Origin: Comamonadaceae bacterium | GTDB taxonomy: Bacteria; Pseudomonadota; Gammaproteobacteria; Burkholderiales; Burkholderiaceae_C | Reading direction: 5' to 3' | Assembly (NCBI GenBank): GCA_013297875.1 | Contig: JAAFIW010000005.1 | Coordinates: forward strand, 183,133 to 247,132 | DNA: 64,000 bases | Shown here: in pieces, positions 51,595 to 61,411 of the stretch | Layout of the letters: each line of letters starts with the position of its first letter | Position numbering within the stretch: position 1 is the first letter of the stretch | The notes under the pieces: model-generated | Told to the model about the DNA's origin: nothing | Seen by the model: the letters and a program-made list of their open reading frames with translations, nothing else | Databases searched by the model: none | Made by a program: the position numbers and the translations under genes

Positions 51595-54500
51595 TCAAGC
51601 ATTCAACTGCCCCCACACCTTGTCCAGCCTTTTCACACTCACCGGCTGTGGCGTGCGCAACTCCTGGGCGAAGAAGCTCACGCGCAGCTCTTCCAGCAGC
51701 CAGCGCAGCTCTTGCATGCGGGCGTCTTGCGCGCCTTTGCGCTCGGCCACCAGGCGCCAGTACCGTTGCTCTTGGGGGCGCAGCTCGGCCATGCGTTGCG
51801 CGTCGCGGGCGGGGTCGGCGCGTAGCTTGTCCAGGCGCAGGCTGATGGCTTTGAGGTAGCGGGCAAAGTGCTGCAGCTGGGGCCAGGGCGTGGCGCGCAG
51901 GAAGTGTTTGGGTACGAGGCGTTGCAGTTGCTGGGCGGCGTCTGCGGTGGCATCGGGTTGGGTTTTGGTGTCTTTGATCTTGCGGGCAGCGGCGGCGTAT
52001 TCGGTGAGGATGGTGGCGGCCAGGCGGGCGACTTCGCTGGCGATCAGGGTCAGGCAGCCACGGCCTTCTTCGATGCGGCGCTTGAAGGCGGGCTCGTCGG
52101 CGGGCAGTGGGTCTAGCAGAAAGGCGCGGTCTAAAGCGACTTCGATGATTTGCTCGCGCAGCTCGTCGGCTGTTCCGAGTGCCATAAATTGCACGGCTGA
52201 CTTTTGCAGGTCGGGCAGATTTTTGTCGAGGTACTTGATGGCGTCTTTCAGCTGTAAGGCAAACAGGCGGCGCAGGCCCGCGCGGTGCTTGGCGGCGGCG
52301 ACTTCGGGCTCGTCGAACACCTCAATGGTGACCGCATCGCCCTGGTCAACCAAGGCCGGAAAGCCCACCAGGCTGGTGGCACCCTGGCGCACTTCCATCA
52401 GCTCGGGCAGCTCGCCAAAAGTCCAGGCGGTGTGGCGTTGGTTGGCTTGCGTGGCCTTGACAGGCGCTTCTTTTTTGATAGCTGCTTGAGCAATGGATTC
52501 CTGGGCGACTGGCCGATTTGATTCAAATTCGGGCTTGCTGGCAGCCATTTTCAAGCCAGCCAGCGCCTGAAACGCGCCACGGGCCTGCGCGCCCAGCTCG
52601 GCTTTTAGCGCACCCAGATTGCGGCCCGTGCCCAACTGGCGACCGTGCTCATCGACCACGCGAAAGTTCATGAACAGGTGCGGGGCCAGCATGTCCAGTT
52701 TGAAGTCGGCGCGTTTGACGTCCAGGCTGGTGGCGTCGCGCACCTGTTTAAGCAGCGCATCGGTCAGGCCGACGGTGCTGGTGGTGTGCAGCGCGGTCAG
52801 CTCATCGGCCAGCCGGGTGGCCGATTCGCCCAGCGGCACGAAGCGGCTGCGGGGCTTTTGCGGCAGGCTTTTGAGCAGCGCCTGCACCTTGTCTTTGAGC
52901 ATGCCTGGCACCAGCCACTCGGCCTGCTCCTCCATCACCTGGTTGAGCACAAACAGCGGCACCGTCACCGTCACGCCGTCGCGCGCGTCGCCGGGCTCAT
53001 GCAGGTAGGCGGCAGCACAGTCCACGCCGCCCAGGCGTATGGTTTTGGGAAAGGCCTGGGTGGTGATGCCAGCGGCCTCGTGGCGCATCAGCTCTTCGCG
53101 GGTGAGTTTGAGCAACCCGGGCTGTTGCTTGGCTTGCGGCAGGTACCAGTTTTCAAACAGCTGGGCGCTGTACACGTCGGCGGGTACCTGCTGGTCATAA
53201 AAGGCGTAGATCAGCTCATCGTCTACCAGCACGTCTTGCCTTCTGGACTTGTGCTCCAGCGATTCGACTTGCGCAATCAGTTTGCGGTTGGCCGCCAAAA
53301 AGGGTAGGCGCGTTTCCCACTCGGGTGGGCTGTTGCCAGCCACCAAAGCCTCGCGAATAAAAATCTCGCGCGCCGCGTGCGGGTCAACCCGCCCATAGTT
53401 CACCCGCCGCCCGCTGTACACCACTAAGCCATACAAGGTGGCCCGCTCCAGCGCCACCACCTCGCCGGCCTTTTTCTCCCAATGCGGCTCCAGCAACTGC
53501 TTCTTGAGCAAGTGGCCTGCCACCTGCTCCAGCCACTGCGGCTCGATGTTGGCAATGCCCCGGCCAAACAGGCGCGTGGTTTCCACCAACTCGGCCACCA
53601 CAATCCAGCGCCCCGGCTTTTTGGCCAGGTGCGCGCCAGGATGGCGGTGAAACTTGATGCCGCGTGCGCCCAAATACTCACCAGATCCTGCGTCTTCGCC
53701 TTCGAGCTTGAAGCCGATGTTGCCCAGCAAGCCCGCCAGCATGGACTGGTGCAGGGCGTCGTAGCTGGCGGGCGCGGTGTTGATGCGCCATTTGTGCTCG
53801 GTCACCACGGTGAGCAACTGGCTGTGCACGTCGCGCCACTCGCGCACGCGGCGGATGTTGATGAAGTTTTGGCGTAGCAAGGCCTCGTATTGGCGGTTAC
53901 TGAGTTTGTGGTCTTTGCCGTGGCCGCCACGCGCCACATCCAGCCACTTCCACAGCTTCAGATACCCCGCAAACTCACTCTTGTCATCGTCAAACTTCAC
54001 ATGCGCCGCGTCGGCCGCTTGTTGCATGTCCATGGGCCGGTCGCGCACGTCTTGCAGGCTCAAGGCGCTGGCGATCACCAGCACCTCATCCAGCGCGCCG
54101 CGTTCGCGCGCTTCCAGAATCATGCGGCCCACGCGCGGGTCCAGCGGCAGCTTGGCCAGCTCATGGCCCATGGCGGTCAGTTCGTTTGCATCGTCAACCG
54201 CGCCCAGCTCGGCCAGCAGCAGGTAGCCGTCGCTGATGGCTTTGGTGCGCGGCGCTTCCAGAAACGGGAACTGTTCCACATTGCCCAGGTGCAGCGCCTT
54301 CATGCGCAAGATCACCCCGGCCAGCGAGCTGCGCAAAATTTCGGGCTCGGTGAACCGCGGGCGGCCATTGAAATCGGCCTCGTCATACAACCGAATGCAA
54401 ATGCCATTGGCCACCCGCCCGCAGCGCCCTGCCCGCTGGTTGGCCGCCGCCTGGCTGATGGGCTCAACCAGCAACTGCTCGACCTTGCTTCTAAAACTGT

Positions 54501-55557
54501 AGCGCTTCATGCGCGCTGTGCCTGCATCAATGACGTATCGAATGCCTGGCACCGTCAGCGAGGTCTCGGCCACGTTGGTGGCCAGCACGATGCGCCTGCC
54601 GGTGTGGCCTTCAAAAATACGGTCTTGCTCGGCCTGGCTCAGGCGGGCAAAGAGTGGCAGCACCTCGGCGTTGCGCGTGAGCGGCTGGTGCGACAGGTGC
54701 TTGCGCAAATGGTCTGCGCCTTCGCGGATTTCACGCTCGCCGGGCAAGAAGATCAGGATGTCTCCTTGCTGACCGGGCTCGCGCCACAGTTCGTCCACCG
54801 CATCGGCCATCGCATCGTTCAGGTCGTAGTCGCGGCTTTCTTCGAATGGGCGAAAGCGCTGCTCCACCGGAAACATGCGACCCGAAACCATGATGACGGG
54901 CGCTGGAATCCAGCCCCCACGCTCCCCCACTTCGTGTGGGTCGCTGCCCCCCGAGGGGGCCGCGTTTGGTCTGCTGGCAAAGTGATCCGCAAACCGCTTC
55001 GCATCAATCGTGGCCGAGGTCACCACCACCTTCAAATCAGGCCGGCGCGGCAAGATTTCGCGCAGGTAGCCCAGCAGAAAATCAATGTTCAGGCTGCGCT
55101 CATGGGCCTCGTCAATGATGATCGTGTCGTAGGCTTTGAGCAGTGGGTCGGTCTGCGTTTCGGCCAGCAAAATACCGTCCGTCATCAGCTTCACAGATGC
55201 ATCGCGGCTCAAGCGGTCGGCAAACCGCACCTTGTAGCCCACCACATCACCCAGCGGCGTTTTCAGCTCTTCGGCAATTCGCTTGGCCACGCTGGTGGCC
55301 GCAATTCGGCGGGGTTGGGTGTGACCAATCAAACGGCCTTTGCCGGGGGGTGCATTGCACTTGCCACGCCCTAGCATGAGAGCAATTTTGGGCAGCTGGG
55401 TGGTTTTGCCCGAGCCGGTTTCACCGCAAACGATGATGACTTGATGGGCCGCCATGGCAGCGGCTATTTCGTCGCGTTTGGCTGATACAGGGAGGGATTC
55501 GGGGAACTCAATCTCAAGCGACATGGAGCGATTATCGTTGGCGCGTTTTTGCAACAT
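51595..55557 (-). CDS. hrpA: ATP-dependent RNA helicase (DEAH-box)
   Basis: Protein of 1320 residues (1309 if it starts at ATG 55524), the normal HrpA size. DEAH helicase motifs: Walker A GETGSGKTTQLPK, DEAHERSLNIDFLLGYL, SATIDAKRFADHF, VPGIRYVIDAG and QRAGRCGRVANG; then ratchet and OB domains and a long C-terminal DUF3418 region. It contains two in-frame insertions of repeat sequence: around residues 196-216 (54911-54969) within the RecA1 to RecA2 region, and around residues 1010-1030 (52470-52530). Resolves stalled ribosomes in other bacteria. Confidence 0.95.
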   Translation of the reverse strand: MLQKRANDNRSMSLEIEFPESLPVSAKRDEIAAAMAAHQVIIVCGETGSGKTTQLPKIALMLGRGKCNAPPGKGRLIGHTQPRRIAATSVAKRIAEELKTPLGDVVGYKVRFADRLSRDASVKLMTDGILLAETQTDPLLKAYDTIIIDEAHERSLNIDFLLGYLREILPRRPDLKVVVTSATIDAKRFADHFASRPNAAPSGGSDPHEVGERGGWIPAPVIMVSGRMFPVEQRFRPFEESRDYDLNDAMADAVDELWREPGQQGDILIFLPGEREIREGADHLRKHLSHQPLTRNAEVLPLFARLSQAEQDRIFEGHTGRRIVLATNVAETSLTVPGIRYVIDAGTARMKRYSFRSKVEQLLVEPISQAAANQRAGRCGRVANGICIRLYDEADFNGRPRFTEPEILRSSLAGVILRMKALHLGNVEQFPFLEAPRTKAISDGYLLLAELGAVDDANELTAMGHELAKLPLDPRVGRMILEARERGALDEVLVIASALSLQDVRDRPMDMQQAADAAHVKFDDDKSEFAGYLKLWKWLDVARGGHGKDHKLSNRQYEALLRQNFINIRRVREWRDVHSQLLTVVTEHKWRINTAPASYDALHQSMLAGLLGNIGFKLEGEDAGSGEYLGARGIKFHRHPGAHLAKKPGRWIVVAELVETTRLFGRGIANIEPQWLEQVAGHLLKKQLLEPHWEKKAGEVVALERATLYGLVVYSGRRVNYGRVDPHAAREIFIREALVAGNSPPEWETRLPFLAANRKLIAQVESLEHKSRRQDVLVDDELIYAFYDQQVPADVYSAQLFENWYLPQAKQQPGLLKLTREELMRHEAAGITTQAFPKTIRLGGVDCAAAYLHEPGDARDGVTVTVPLFVLNQVMEEQAEWLVPGMLKDKVQALLKSLPQKPRSRFVPLGESATRLADELTALHTTSTVGLTDALLKQVRDATSLDVKRADFKLDMLAPHLFMNFRVVDEHGRQLGTGRNLGALKAELGAQARGAFQALAGLKMAASKPEFESNRPVAQESIAQAAIKKEAPVKATQANQRHTAWTFGELPELMEVRQGATSLVGFPALVDQGDAVTIEVFDEPEVAAAKHRAGLRRLFALQLKDAIKYLDKNLPDLQKSAVQFMALGTADELREQIIEVALDRAFLLDPLPADEPAFKRRIEEGRGCLTLIASEVARLAATILTEYAAAARKIKDTKTQPDATADAAQQLQRLVPKHFLRATPWPQLQHFARYLKAISLRLDKLRADPARDAQRMAELRPQEQRYWRLVAERKGAQDARMQELRWLLEELRVSFFAQELRTPQPVSVKRLDKVWGQLNA
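52470..52530 (+). repeat. Dispersed AGCTGCTTGAGCA repeat, copy 20 (in frame in hrpA)
   Basis: Near consensus. Read on the minus strand it encodes FESNRPVAQESIAQAAIKK, inserted in the C-terminal half of HrpA; the same peptide style ends the ABC ATPase at 9995. Confidence 0.92.
54911..54969. repeat. Palindromic CACTTCGTGTGGGTCGC / CCCCCCGAGGGGGC repeat in hrpA
   Basis: CCCCCACGCTCCCCCACTTC, GTGTGGGTCGCTGCC and CCCCGAGGGGGCCGCG follow each other; the last forms a strong hairpin. I know this element as a common intergenic palindrome in Burkholderiales. Here it is read in frame as SRPNAAPSGGSDPHEVGE in HrpA. Confidence 0.8.
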
Positions 55558-55869
55558 CAGCTACCCGGTTCTGTAAAAACTCTTTACGTTAACCAAACCC
55601 CGCCCCACAATCGCGCCTTCTCTGATTGAGACCGCCAATTGAGACCGCGTTTGCAACGAATGACCTTGCAACGCCTTCCCCTTGAAAGGCAAACCACATG
55701 ATGTTTTTAGTCTTCACCTGATCTGCACCGCTGCCGCCCCGGCTGGATGTGTGCAACACCATTCAGCCAGCGCGGCCCGGCACCCTTAGCGACCTGCATA
55801 CAGCGATTCGCTACAGCCCAAAGCCCTGGTTCCATGAGCCGGGGCTTTTTGCTTTTGGAGTGCCGCACC
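55558..55869. other. Long leader of the AAA-M41 operon
   Basis: About 310 bases between divergent hrpA and the small gene at 55870. It holds two ATTGAGACCGC direct repeats (about 55625-55655), two TGCAACG-type repeats, and a terminator-like hairpin ending just before the ribosome-binding site. No protein-coding frame is convincing. The promoter of the operon must be here. Confidence 0.6.
55819..55852 (+). terminator. Terminator-like hairpin directly before the operon start codon
   Basis: AAAGCCCTGG, TTCCATGAG loop, CCGGGGCTTT then TTGCTTTT. The GGAG ribosome-binding site of the 55870 gene begins a few bases after the T-run. Such placement is what an attenuator would look like, though a simple structured leader is possible. 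Confidence 0.6.
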
Positions 55870-56103
55870 ATGAGTGCCAAAATTTTTTCACGCGCCTTCG
55901 CGCAAGGCAAGGTCAAGCAGTTGCAGCGCATGCGCAAGCCGCTGACCTTGCCTGCTACGCCACCGCGCAACCCCGTGGTTTACGCCATGGCCCACCGCGC
56001 TGCATCTGCAGGCGCGGGCAAACACATTCGCAGCCAAGGCGCCACGCGCCGGGCCACCACCGTGGCGCTGCACCAGCTCGTACGCGAGCACGAGCTTGAT
56101 TAA
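55870..56103 (+). CDS. Small basic protein of the AAA-M41 operon
   Basis: Protein of 77 residues, strongly basic (RMRKPLTLPATPP, AHRAASAGAGKHIRSQGATRRATTVALHQLV). ATG 55870 follows a GGAG site; the longer frame to 55747 overlaps the leader hairpin and is rejected. No family recognised. Basic, Ser/Thr-rich sequence with a C-terminal helix would suit nucleic acid binding, an adaptor or a substrate of the protease. Followed after 27 bases by the 256-residue gene. Confidence 0.7.
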   Translation: MSAKIFSRAFAQGKVKQLQRMRKPLTLPATPPRNPVVYAMAHRAASAGAGKHIRSQGATRRATTVALHQLVREHELD

Positions 56104-56130
56104 GCGCACGTAGCGCGCTGAGGACTAGAA

Positions 56131-56901
56131 ATGAGAGAAGACATGTACAAAGTAATCGTTGAGCGCCCGCGCAAAAGCCGCGGCGTGCAAGGAACGGGCC
56201 GTGGCTATCGCAACGGCACAGCCCGCTGCTGGCAAGGCGTCGAAAACGCGCCCAGCCATCTGGGTATCAAGCGTGGCTACGGCTGGGGCAAGGGCCTGAA
56301 CGAAAACCTGGCACCGCTCAAGCGCTGGTTGGGCCAACAAGTCAACCGCCCCTGGGACAAGGTGCACAGCGAGCTGTCGGCCCATATCGACAGCCGCAAT
56401 ACCGTGCAGGCACACATCTATTCGCATCTGGATCAGATGGTTGAGCGGCACTGTGTGTGGCAGGACGACGAAGTGTGGGCACCTAACGACTACTGGGGCA
56501 AGCAAGGCTTGGTGCTCATACGCCAATCGTGGCACGAGCTGTACGTGCACCCGCGCACTGGCATTTTGCTGTTCAACAAGCACCACGCCGCCGGCCGAGC
56601 CGCACGCTATGCACGCCCATCCAGCCCATCGGCTGACACCGTGCTGCGAAAAGACGGCCTCGTTCTCAAGCAACTCGATGGCATTTGGTACGCACTAACC
56701 CTGCACACCCTGCCCCCGATTGGCGACGGACCTATCCATCAATTCAGCGGCTACGACCGTGTGCGCGACCGCATGGTTTCGCGCAAGGACTACGCAAACA
56801 ACTGCCAGCTGTATGGCAACCCACACAGCTACGCGGCACAAAAGCACCAACTGAGTAGCGCGCAACTGCGGCAACTCAAACTCGAAAACACATCGCTATG
56901 A
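56131..56901 (+). CDS. Conserved hypothetical protein with LNENLAPLKRWL/RPWDKVHSE motif
   Basis: Protein of 256 residues. The N-terminus is basic and Gly-rich (VERPRKSRGVQGTGRGYRNG). A core motif, LNENLAPLKRWLGQQVNRPW, continues as DKVHSELSAHIDSRNTVQAHIYSHLDQMVE. I recall this motif in hypothetical proteins of Planctomycetes and other bacteria, with no known function. The C-terminal part is Tyr/His-rich (WHELYVHPRTGILLFNKHHAAG, YANNCQLYGNPHSYAAQKHQLSS). Overlaps the AAA-M41 gene by 4 bases (ATGA), so the two products are probably made together. Confidence 0.75.
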   Translation: MREDMYKVIVERPRKSRGVQGTGRGYRNGTARCWQGVENAPSHLGIKRGYGWGKGLNENLAPLKRWLGQQVNRPWDKVHSELSAHIDSRNTVQAHIYSHLDQMVERHCVWQDDEVWAPNDYWGKQGLVLIRQSWHELYVHPRTGILLFNKHHAAGRAARYARPSSPSADTVLRKDGLVLKQLDGIWYALTLHTLPPIGDGPIHQFSGYDRVRDRMVSRKDYANNCQLYGNPHSYAAQKHQLSSAQLRQLKLENTSL

Positions 56902-58808
56902 AAAACGACATCGCATCGCTCGTACAGCCTGGTCTGCACGCCCACATCGCCCAGCGCAGTGCGCACCTGACGCAGGTGGCCAGTGAACTGAAGGCCGAAC
57001 TATTTGGCATTGACGCGGTGATTGACCGCGTGATGGACTCGCTGCGTGCCTGGTACGTGCTGCCCGAAATCATCAACCGCCCTGTCATCGTCTGCCTATG
57101 GGGCCTGACTGGCACCGGCAAGACGCAACTGACCCGTTGCATTGCGCAAAAGCTGGGCTTTTACGACCGTTTTGTTGAAGTTCAAATGGACGGCTTTTCC
57201 AACGGCTCGGGTTACTACGCCAGCAGCATCTCGGGCATGCTGGCCGACTCGGGCATTGAAGAAGGCTGCGCAGGAATTTTGGTACTCGACGAATTCCAGC
57301 GCTTTCGCACCATCAACAGCAAGGGCGAAGACGTGAAGGTCGAGCGCTACCAGGACGTCTGGGCGCTGCTGTCCGACGGTCGCCTCGCCCCTGCGCTGTC
57401 GTTCATGAGCAGCATTGAATCGTCGCTGGCAAATTCGCAATACGACCTGGAACGCGAAACCTCAGACGACAAAGACAGCAAGAAAACGCCCTACAAGTTC
57501 AAGCTGTCGCCGTATGAAGCACGCGAGTTCAAGCAAAGCCTGAAACTCAAGGAGCCGCTGCTGGACATCATGGGCTGGTCGCCTGATGAAATTCAAACCC
57601 GCCTGCACGCCTTCCGTCAACAACCCAACGCCTGGGAAACCGACTACAGCAAGCTGCTGGTGTTTGTGTCGGGCAACCTGGACGAGATGTACGACGAGAC
57701 CGCCAAGCGGGTGGAAGACTGCGACACCGATGCCGACATCTTTCATGCGCTCACGCAAAAACTGTCCATCATCGACGTGAAAAAAGCACTAGGCGAGCGC
57801 TTCAAGCCCGAGCAGATTGCAAGGCTGGGCAACAACCACGTGATCTACCCCAGCTTCAGCCGCACCACCTACCAAAAGCTGATCGACAATATGTGCGCAC
57901 GCTATGTGCAAGACATTGCGCGCACCTCAGGCCTGTGCTTTGAAATTGACGAGGCGGTGAAGGCCGAGATCTATGCCAATGCGGTGTTCCCGGCGCAAGG
58001 CACGCGGCCCCTGTTTTCGTCGATTCACAACATCTTGAGCGCACCGCTGGTCAACGCCACCTTATGGGCCATTGAACAAGGTGCCACGCCGCTGGATGTG
58101 TTGCGCGTGACGCTGGCCGACGACCGCAAGCATTTGTGCGTGGCGTTTGGCCTGCAGCAAAGCCGCTACCCCGTGAACTTCGAGCTGAACCGCTTGAAGC
58201 AGCGCGCCAACCGCGACTTTCGCGCGCTGCTGGCCGTGCATGAGGCCGGCCATGGCCTGCTGTATTGCCTGCTGTTCAAGCAGCCACCGCAAGAGCTGAA
58301 AATCAATGTGGCCTCGTTCGATGGTGGCTACAACAGCTACATGAGCCTGCGCTCGTACTCGCGCCAGAACTGCCTGGACATGATCTGCGTGGGCCTGGGT
58401 GGCCGGGCGGCCGAGGCGCTGGTGTTTGGCCAAAACGCTTGCACCACCGGTGCCGAGAGCGACTACAAACGAGCCACGGCCATCGCCGCGCAGTTTGTGC
58501 GCCACTACGGCTTTGCCAGCCGCCTGAGCCGCACCGATGTCACGCACGACACCGAAGAGAACCTCAACACCGACATCGCCCCCACCAACACCGCGATCGA
58601 AACCTTGCTGGCCGAGCAATACACCCGCGCCAGCAAACTGCTGGACCAACACCGCAGCGAGCTGGTGGTCATTACGCAGGAGCTGGTGGAGCACGGCGAA
58701 ATGGCCAAGCAGAAGCTGGCAGATTGGCTGGGCTTGACGGTGGCGACCGAGCCGAGTGTGCTGGAGCCGTATGCGGACAAGTTGGCGGCGTTTGCGGCAA
58801 CCGAATAG
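56898..58808 (+). CDS. Soluble AAA+ ATPase fused to an FtsH-type M41 metallopeptidase
   Basis: Protein of 636 residues. Residues about 35-400 form an AAA+ module: Walker A GLTGTGKT at 69-76, Walker B GILVLDEFQRF around 127-137, and a C-terminal small domain; a Clp/HslU-like style rather than FtsH. Residues about 430-620 are peptidase M41: HEAGH at 448-452, GLGGRAAEALVFG, and TTGAESDYKRAT with the third zinc ligand Asp522. FtsH normally has two N-terminal membrane helices and an FtsH-type AAA; none is seen here, so this is a soluble processive protease of a different build. Coupled to the two unknown genes upstream. Confidence 0.88.
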   Translation: MKNDIASLVQPGLHAHIAQRSAHLTQVASELKAELFGIDAVIDRVMDSLRAWYVLPEIINRPVIVCLWGLTGTGKTQLTRCIAQKLGFYDRFVEVQMDGFSNGSGYYASSISGMLADSGIEEGCAGILVLDEFQRFRTINSKGEDVKVERYQDVWALLSDGRLAPALSFMSSIESSLANSQYDLERETSDDKDSKKTPYKFKLSPYEAREFKQSLKLKEPLLDIMGWSPDEIQTRLHAFRQQPNAWETDYSKLLVFVSGNLDEMYDETAKRVEDCDTDADIFHALTQKLSIIDVKKALGERFKPEQIARLGNNHVIYPSFSRTTYQKLIDNMCARYVQDIARTSGLCFEIDEAVKAEIYANAVFPAQGTRPLFSSIHNILSAPLVNATLWAIEQGATPLDVLRVTLADDRKHLCVAFGLQQSRYPVNFELNRLKQRANRDFRALLAVHEAGHGLLYCLLFKQPPQELKINVASFDGGYNSYMSLRSYSRQNCLDMICVGLGGRAAEALVFGQNACTTGAESDYKRATAIAAQFVRHYGFASRLSRTDVTHDTEENLNTDIAPTNTAIETLLAEQYTRASKLLDQHRSELVVITQELVEHGEMAKQKLADWLGLTVATEPSVLEPYADKLAAFAATE

Positions 58809-58812
58809 ACTC

Positions 58813-58838
58813 GTGTAGCACGTGTTCACGTGCTACAC
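58813..58838. promoter_or_regulatory. Perfect palindrome upstream of vapBC-like pair
   Basis: GTGTAGCACGTG, TT, CACGTGCTACAC: 12-base perfect arms, 27 bases before the antitoxin start. A ribbon-helix-helix dimer would bind such a site to autorepress. A TTTT follows, so it may also end the AAA-M41 transcript. Confidence 0.8.
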
Positions 58839-58864
58839 TTTTGATGTTGTTATTGGAGTCATAG

Positions 58865-59119
58865 ATGGCCAACCTCACCATTGCCTTGGACGAAACCATC
58901 ATCCGTGATGCCCGTATCCGCGCCATTCAGGAGGGCACATCCGTCAGCGCCAAGTTGCGGGAGTTTCTAACCGACTACGCAAAAGGTGCCAGCCGCCAGC
59001 AGGCCGCTGGGCAAGCCTTCATTGCAGCGGCACGCGCCAGCCAAGCCAACGCCGAGGGCCAGCGATTCAGCCGTGAAGACGCATATGACCGGCTCTACCC
59101 TGGGACGGTCGGCCCGTGA
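58865..59119 (+). CDS. Ribbon-helix-helix antitoxin
   Basis: Protein of 84 residues. The N-terminal strand MANLTIALDETIIRDARIRAIQEGTSVSAKLREFL is the classic RHH pattern (strand, two helices) that binds the upstream palindrome. The acidic, flexible C-terminus (SREDAYDRLYPG) would fill the toxin active site. Its stop overlaps the GTG of the toxin gene. Confidence 0.88.
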   Translation: MANLTIALDETIIRDARIRAIQEGTSVSAKLREFLTDYAKGASRQQAAGQAFIAAARASQANAEGQRFSREDAYDRLYPGTVGP

Positions 59120-59532
59120 TTTGCTTTTTTGACACCAACATCCTGGTCTACACCGTCGACAGCAGCGAACCCATACGCCGCGAGCGGGCTCTGGAATGTC
59201 TGTCCGGCGCGGTGCAACACCACACGGTAGTGATCAGCACCCAAGTGCTACAGGAGTTTTACAGCATCACCACCCGCAAACTGCGCCCTCCTCTGAGCGC
59301 GTCTCAAGCCAATCATCAAGTAGAGCAACTGTGCGGCTTTGAGGTGCTGGGTGCCACCAAACACACGGTGCTCAGTGCGACCGTACTGGCACAAGCACAT
59401 CAGCTGTCGTGGTGGGACGCGCTGATTCTTGAAGCCGCTTTGCGTGCGCAAGCCGATGTGCTGTACACCGAAGACGGGCAGCATGGGCGCCAGTTCGGCA
59501 AACTGCGTGTCGTCAATCCCTTTCTTGAATAG
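59116..59532 (+). CDS. vapC: PIN-domain ribonuclease toxin (VapC-like)
   Basis: Endoribonuclease of 138 residues from GTG 59116. Metal-binding acidic residues of the PIN fold: Asp6 (CFFDTNILVYTVD), Glu47 (LQEFYSIT), Asp101 (SWWDALILEAAL) and Asp120 (YTEDGQHG). WDALI and TEDGQ are family-typical. The upstream RHH gene is its antitoxin. RNA target unknown; VapC toxins usually cleave tRNA or rRNA. Confidence 0.93.
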   Translation: MICFFDTNILVYTVDSSEPIRRERALECLSGAVQHHTVVISTQVLQEFYSITTRKLRPPLSASQANHQVEQLCGFEVLGATKHTVLSATVLAQAHQLSWWDALILEAALRAQADVLYTEDGQHGRQFGKLRVVNPFLE

Positions 59533-59544
59533 CGATCCAAACCC

Positions 59545-60894
<1,350 letters not shown>

Positions 60895-60897
60895 GCC

Positions 60898-61407
60898 ATG
60901 CGCACGCTGCGCGATGCCACCCTGCAAGACGCTGCTGCCTTGTGCCGTGCGCAGCAGGAAACCGCCAAAACCGCAGGCCAGCTGGTGTCCTACCCAGACG
61001 AGCTGACCGCGCTGGATTTCGCCCAGCGCATCACCCTGTTGTCTGACGACCGCGGCAAGTACCTGGTGGCAGAACAAGACGGCCAGCTGGTTGGCCACGG
61101 CTGCTTGAGCCCCCTGCCCAGGCGTCGCATTGCGCATGTGGTGCAGCTTGATTTGTGCGTGCACCCCGGCCACACCGGTCAAGGCCATGGCCGCGCTATC
61201 CTGACCGGCCTGATCGCCTGGGCCACAGCGCACCCACCCACGCGAAAAATCGAGCTGAATGTGCGTGCGGTGAATGAGCGGGCGATTGGTTTGTACCGCT
61301 CGCTGGGGTTTGTCGAAGAGGGCCGGATGACGCAGCGGGTTTGCTTGGCCGACAAGGTGTATTGCGATGACATCTGCATGGCGCTAGCCTTGCGTGACGT
61401 TCACTGA
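60898..61407 (+). CDS. GNAT-family N-acetyltransferase
   Basis: Protein of 169 residues with the GNAT fold: VVQLDLCVHPGHTGQGHGRAILTGLIAWA (acetyl-CoA pyrophosphate loop), then VRAVNERAIGLYRSLGFVEEGRM. The opening MRTLRDATLQDAAALCRAQQETAKTAG is typical of RimJ/RimL-like members. It is 3 bases after argA and probably in its transcript. Substrate unknown. Confidence 0.88.
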   Translation: MRTLRDATLQDAAALCRAQQETAKTAGQLVSYPDELTALDFAQRITLLSDDRGKYLVAEQDGQLVGHGCLSPLPRRRIAHVVQLDLCVHPGHTGQGHGRAILTGLIAWATAHPPTRKIELNVRAVNERAIGLYRSLGFVEEGRMTQRVCLADKVYCDDICMALALRDVH

Positions 61408-61411
61408 CCGG

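Noticed and set aside
2977..52530. CRISPR-like array from the repeated AGCTGCTTGAGCA elements
   Set aside because: Copies are kilobases apart, in both orientations, with no regular spacers or cas genes.
53890..55374. 494-residue frame opposite hrpA
   Set aside because: Antisense to helicase motifs; no domain.
55870..58808. Prophage remnant
   Set aside because: No integrase, capsid, tail or lysis genes; codon use and gene order look chromosomal.
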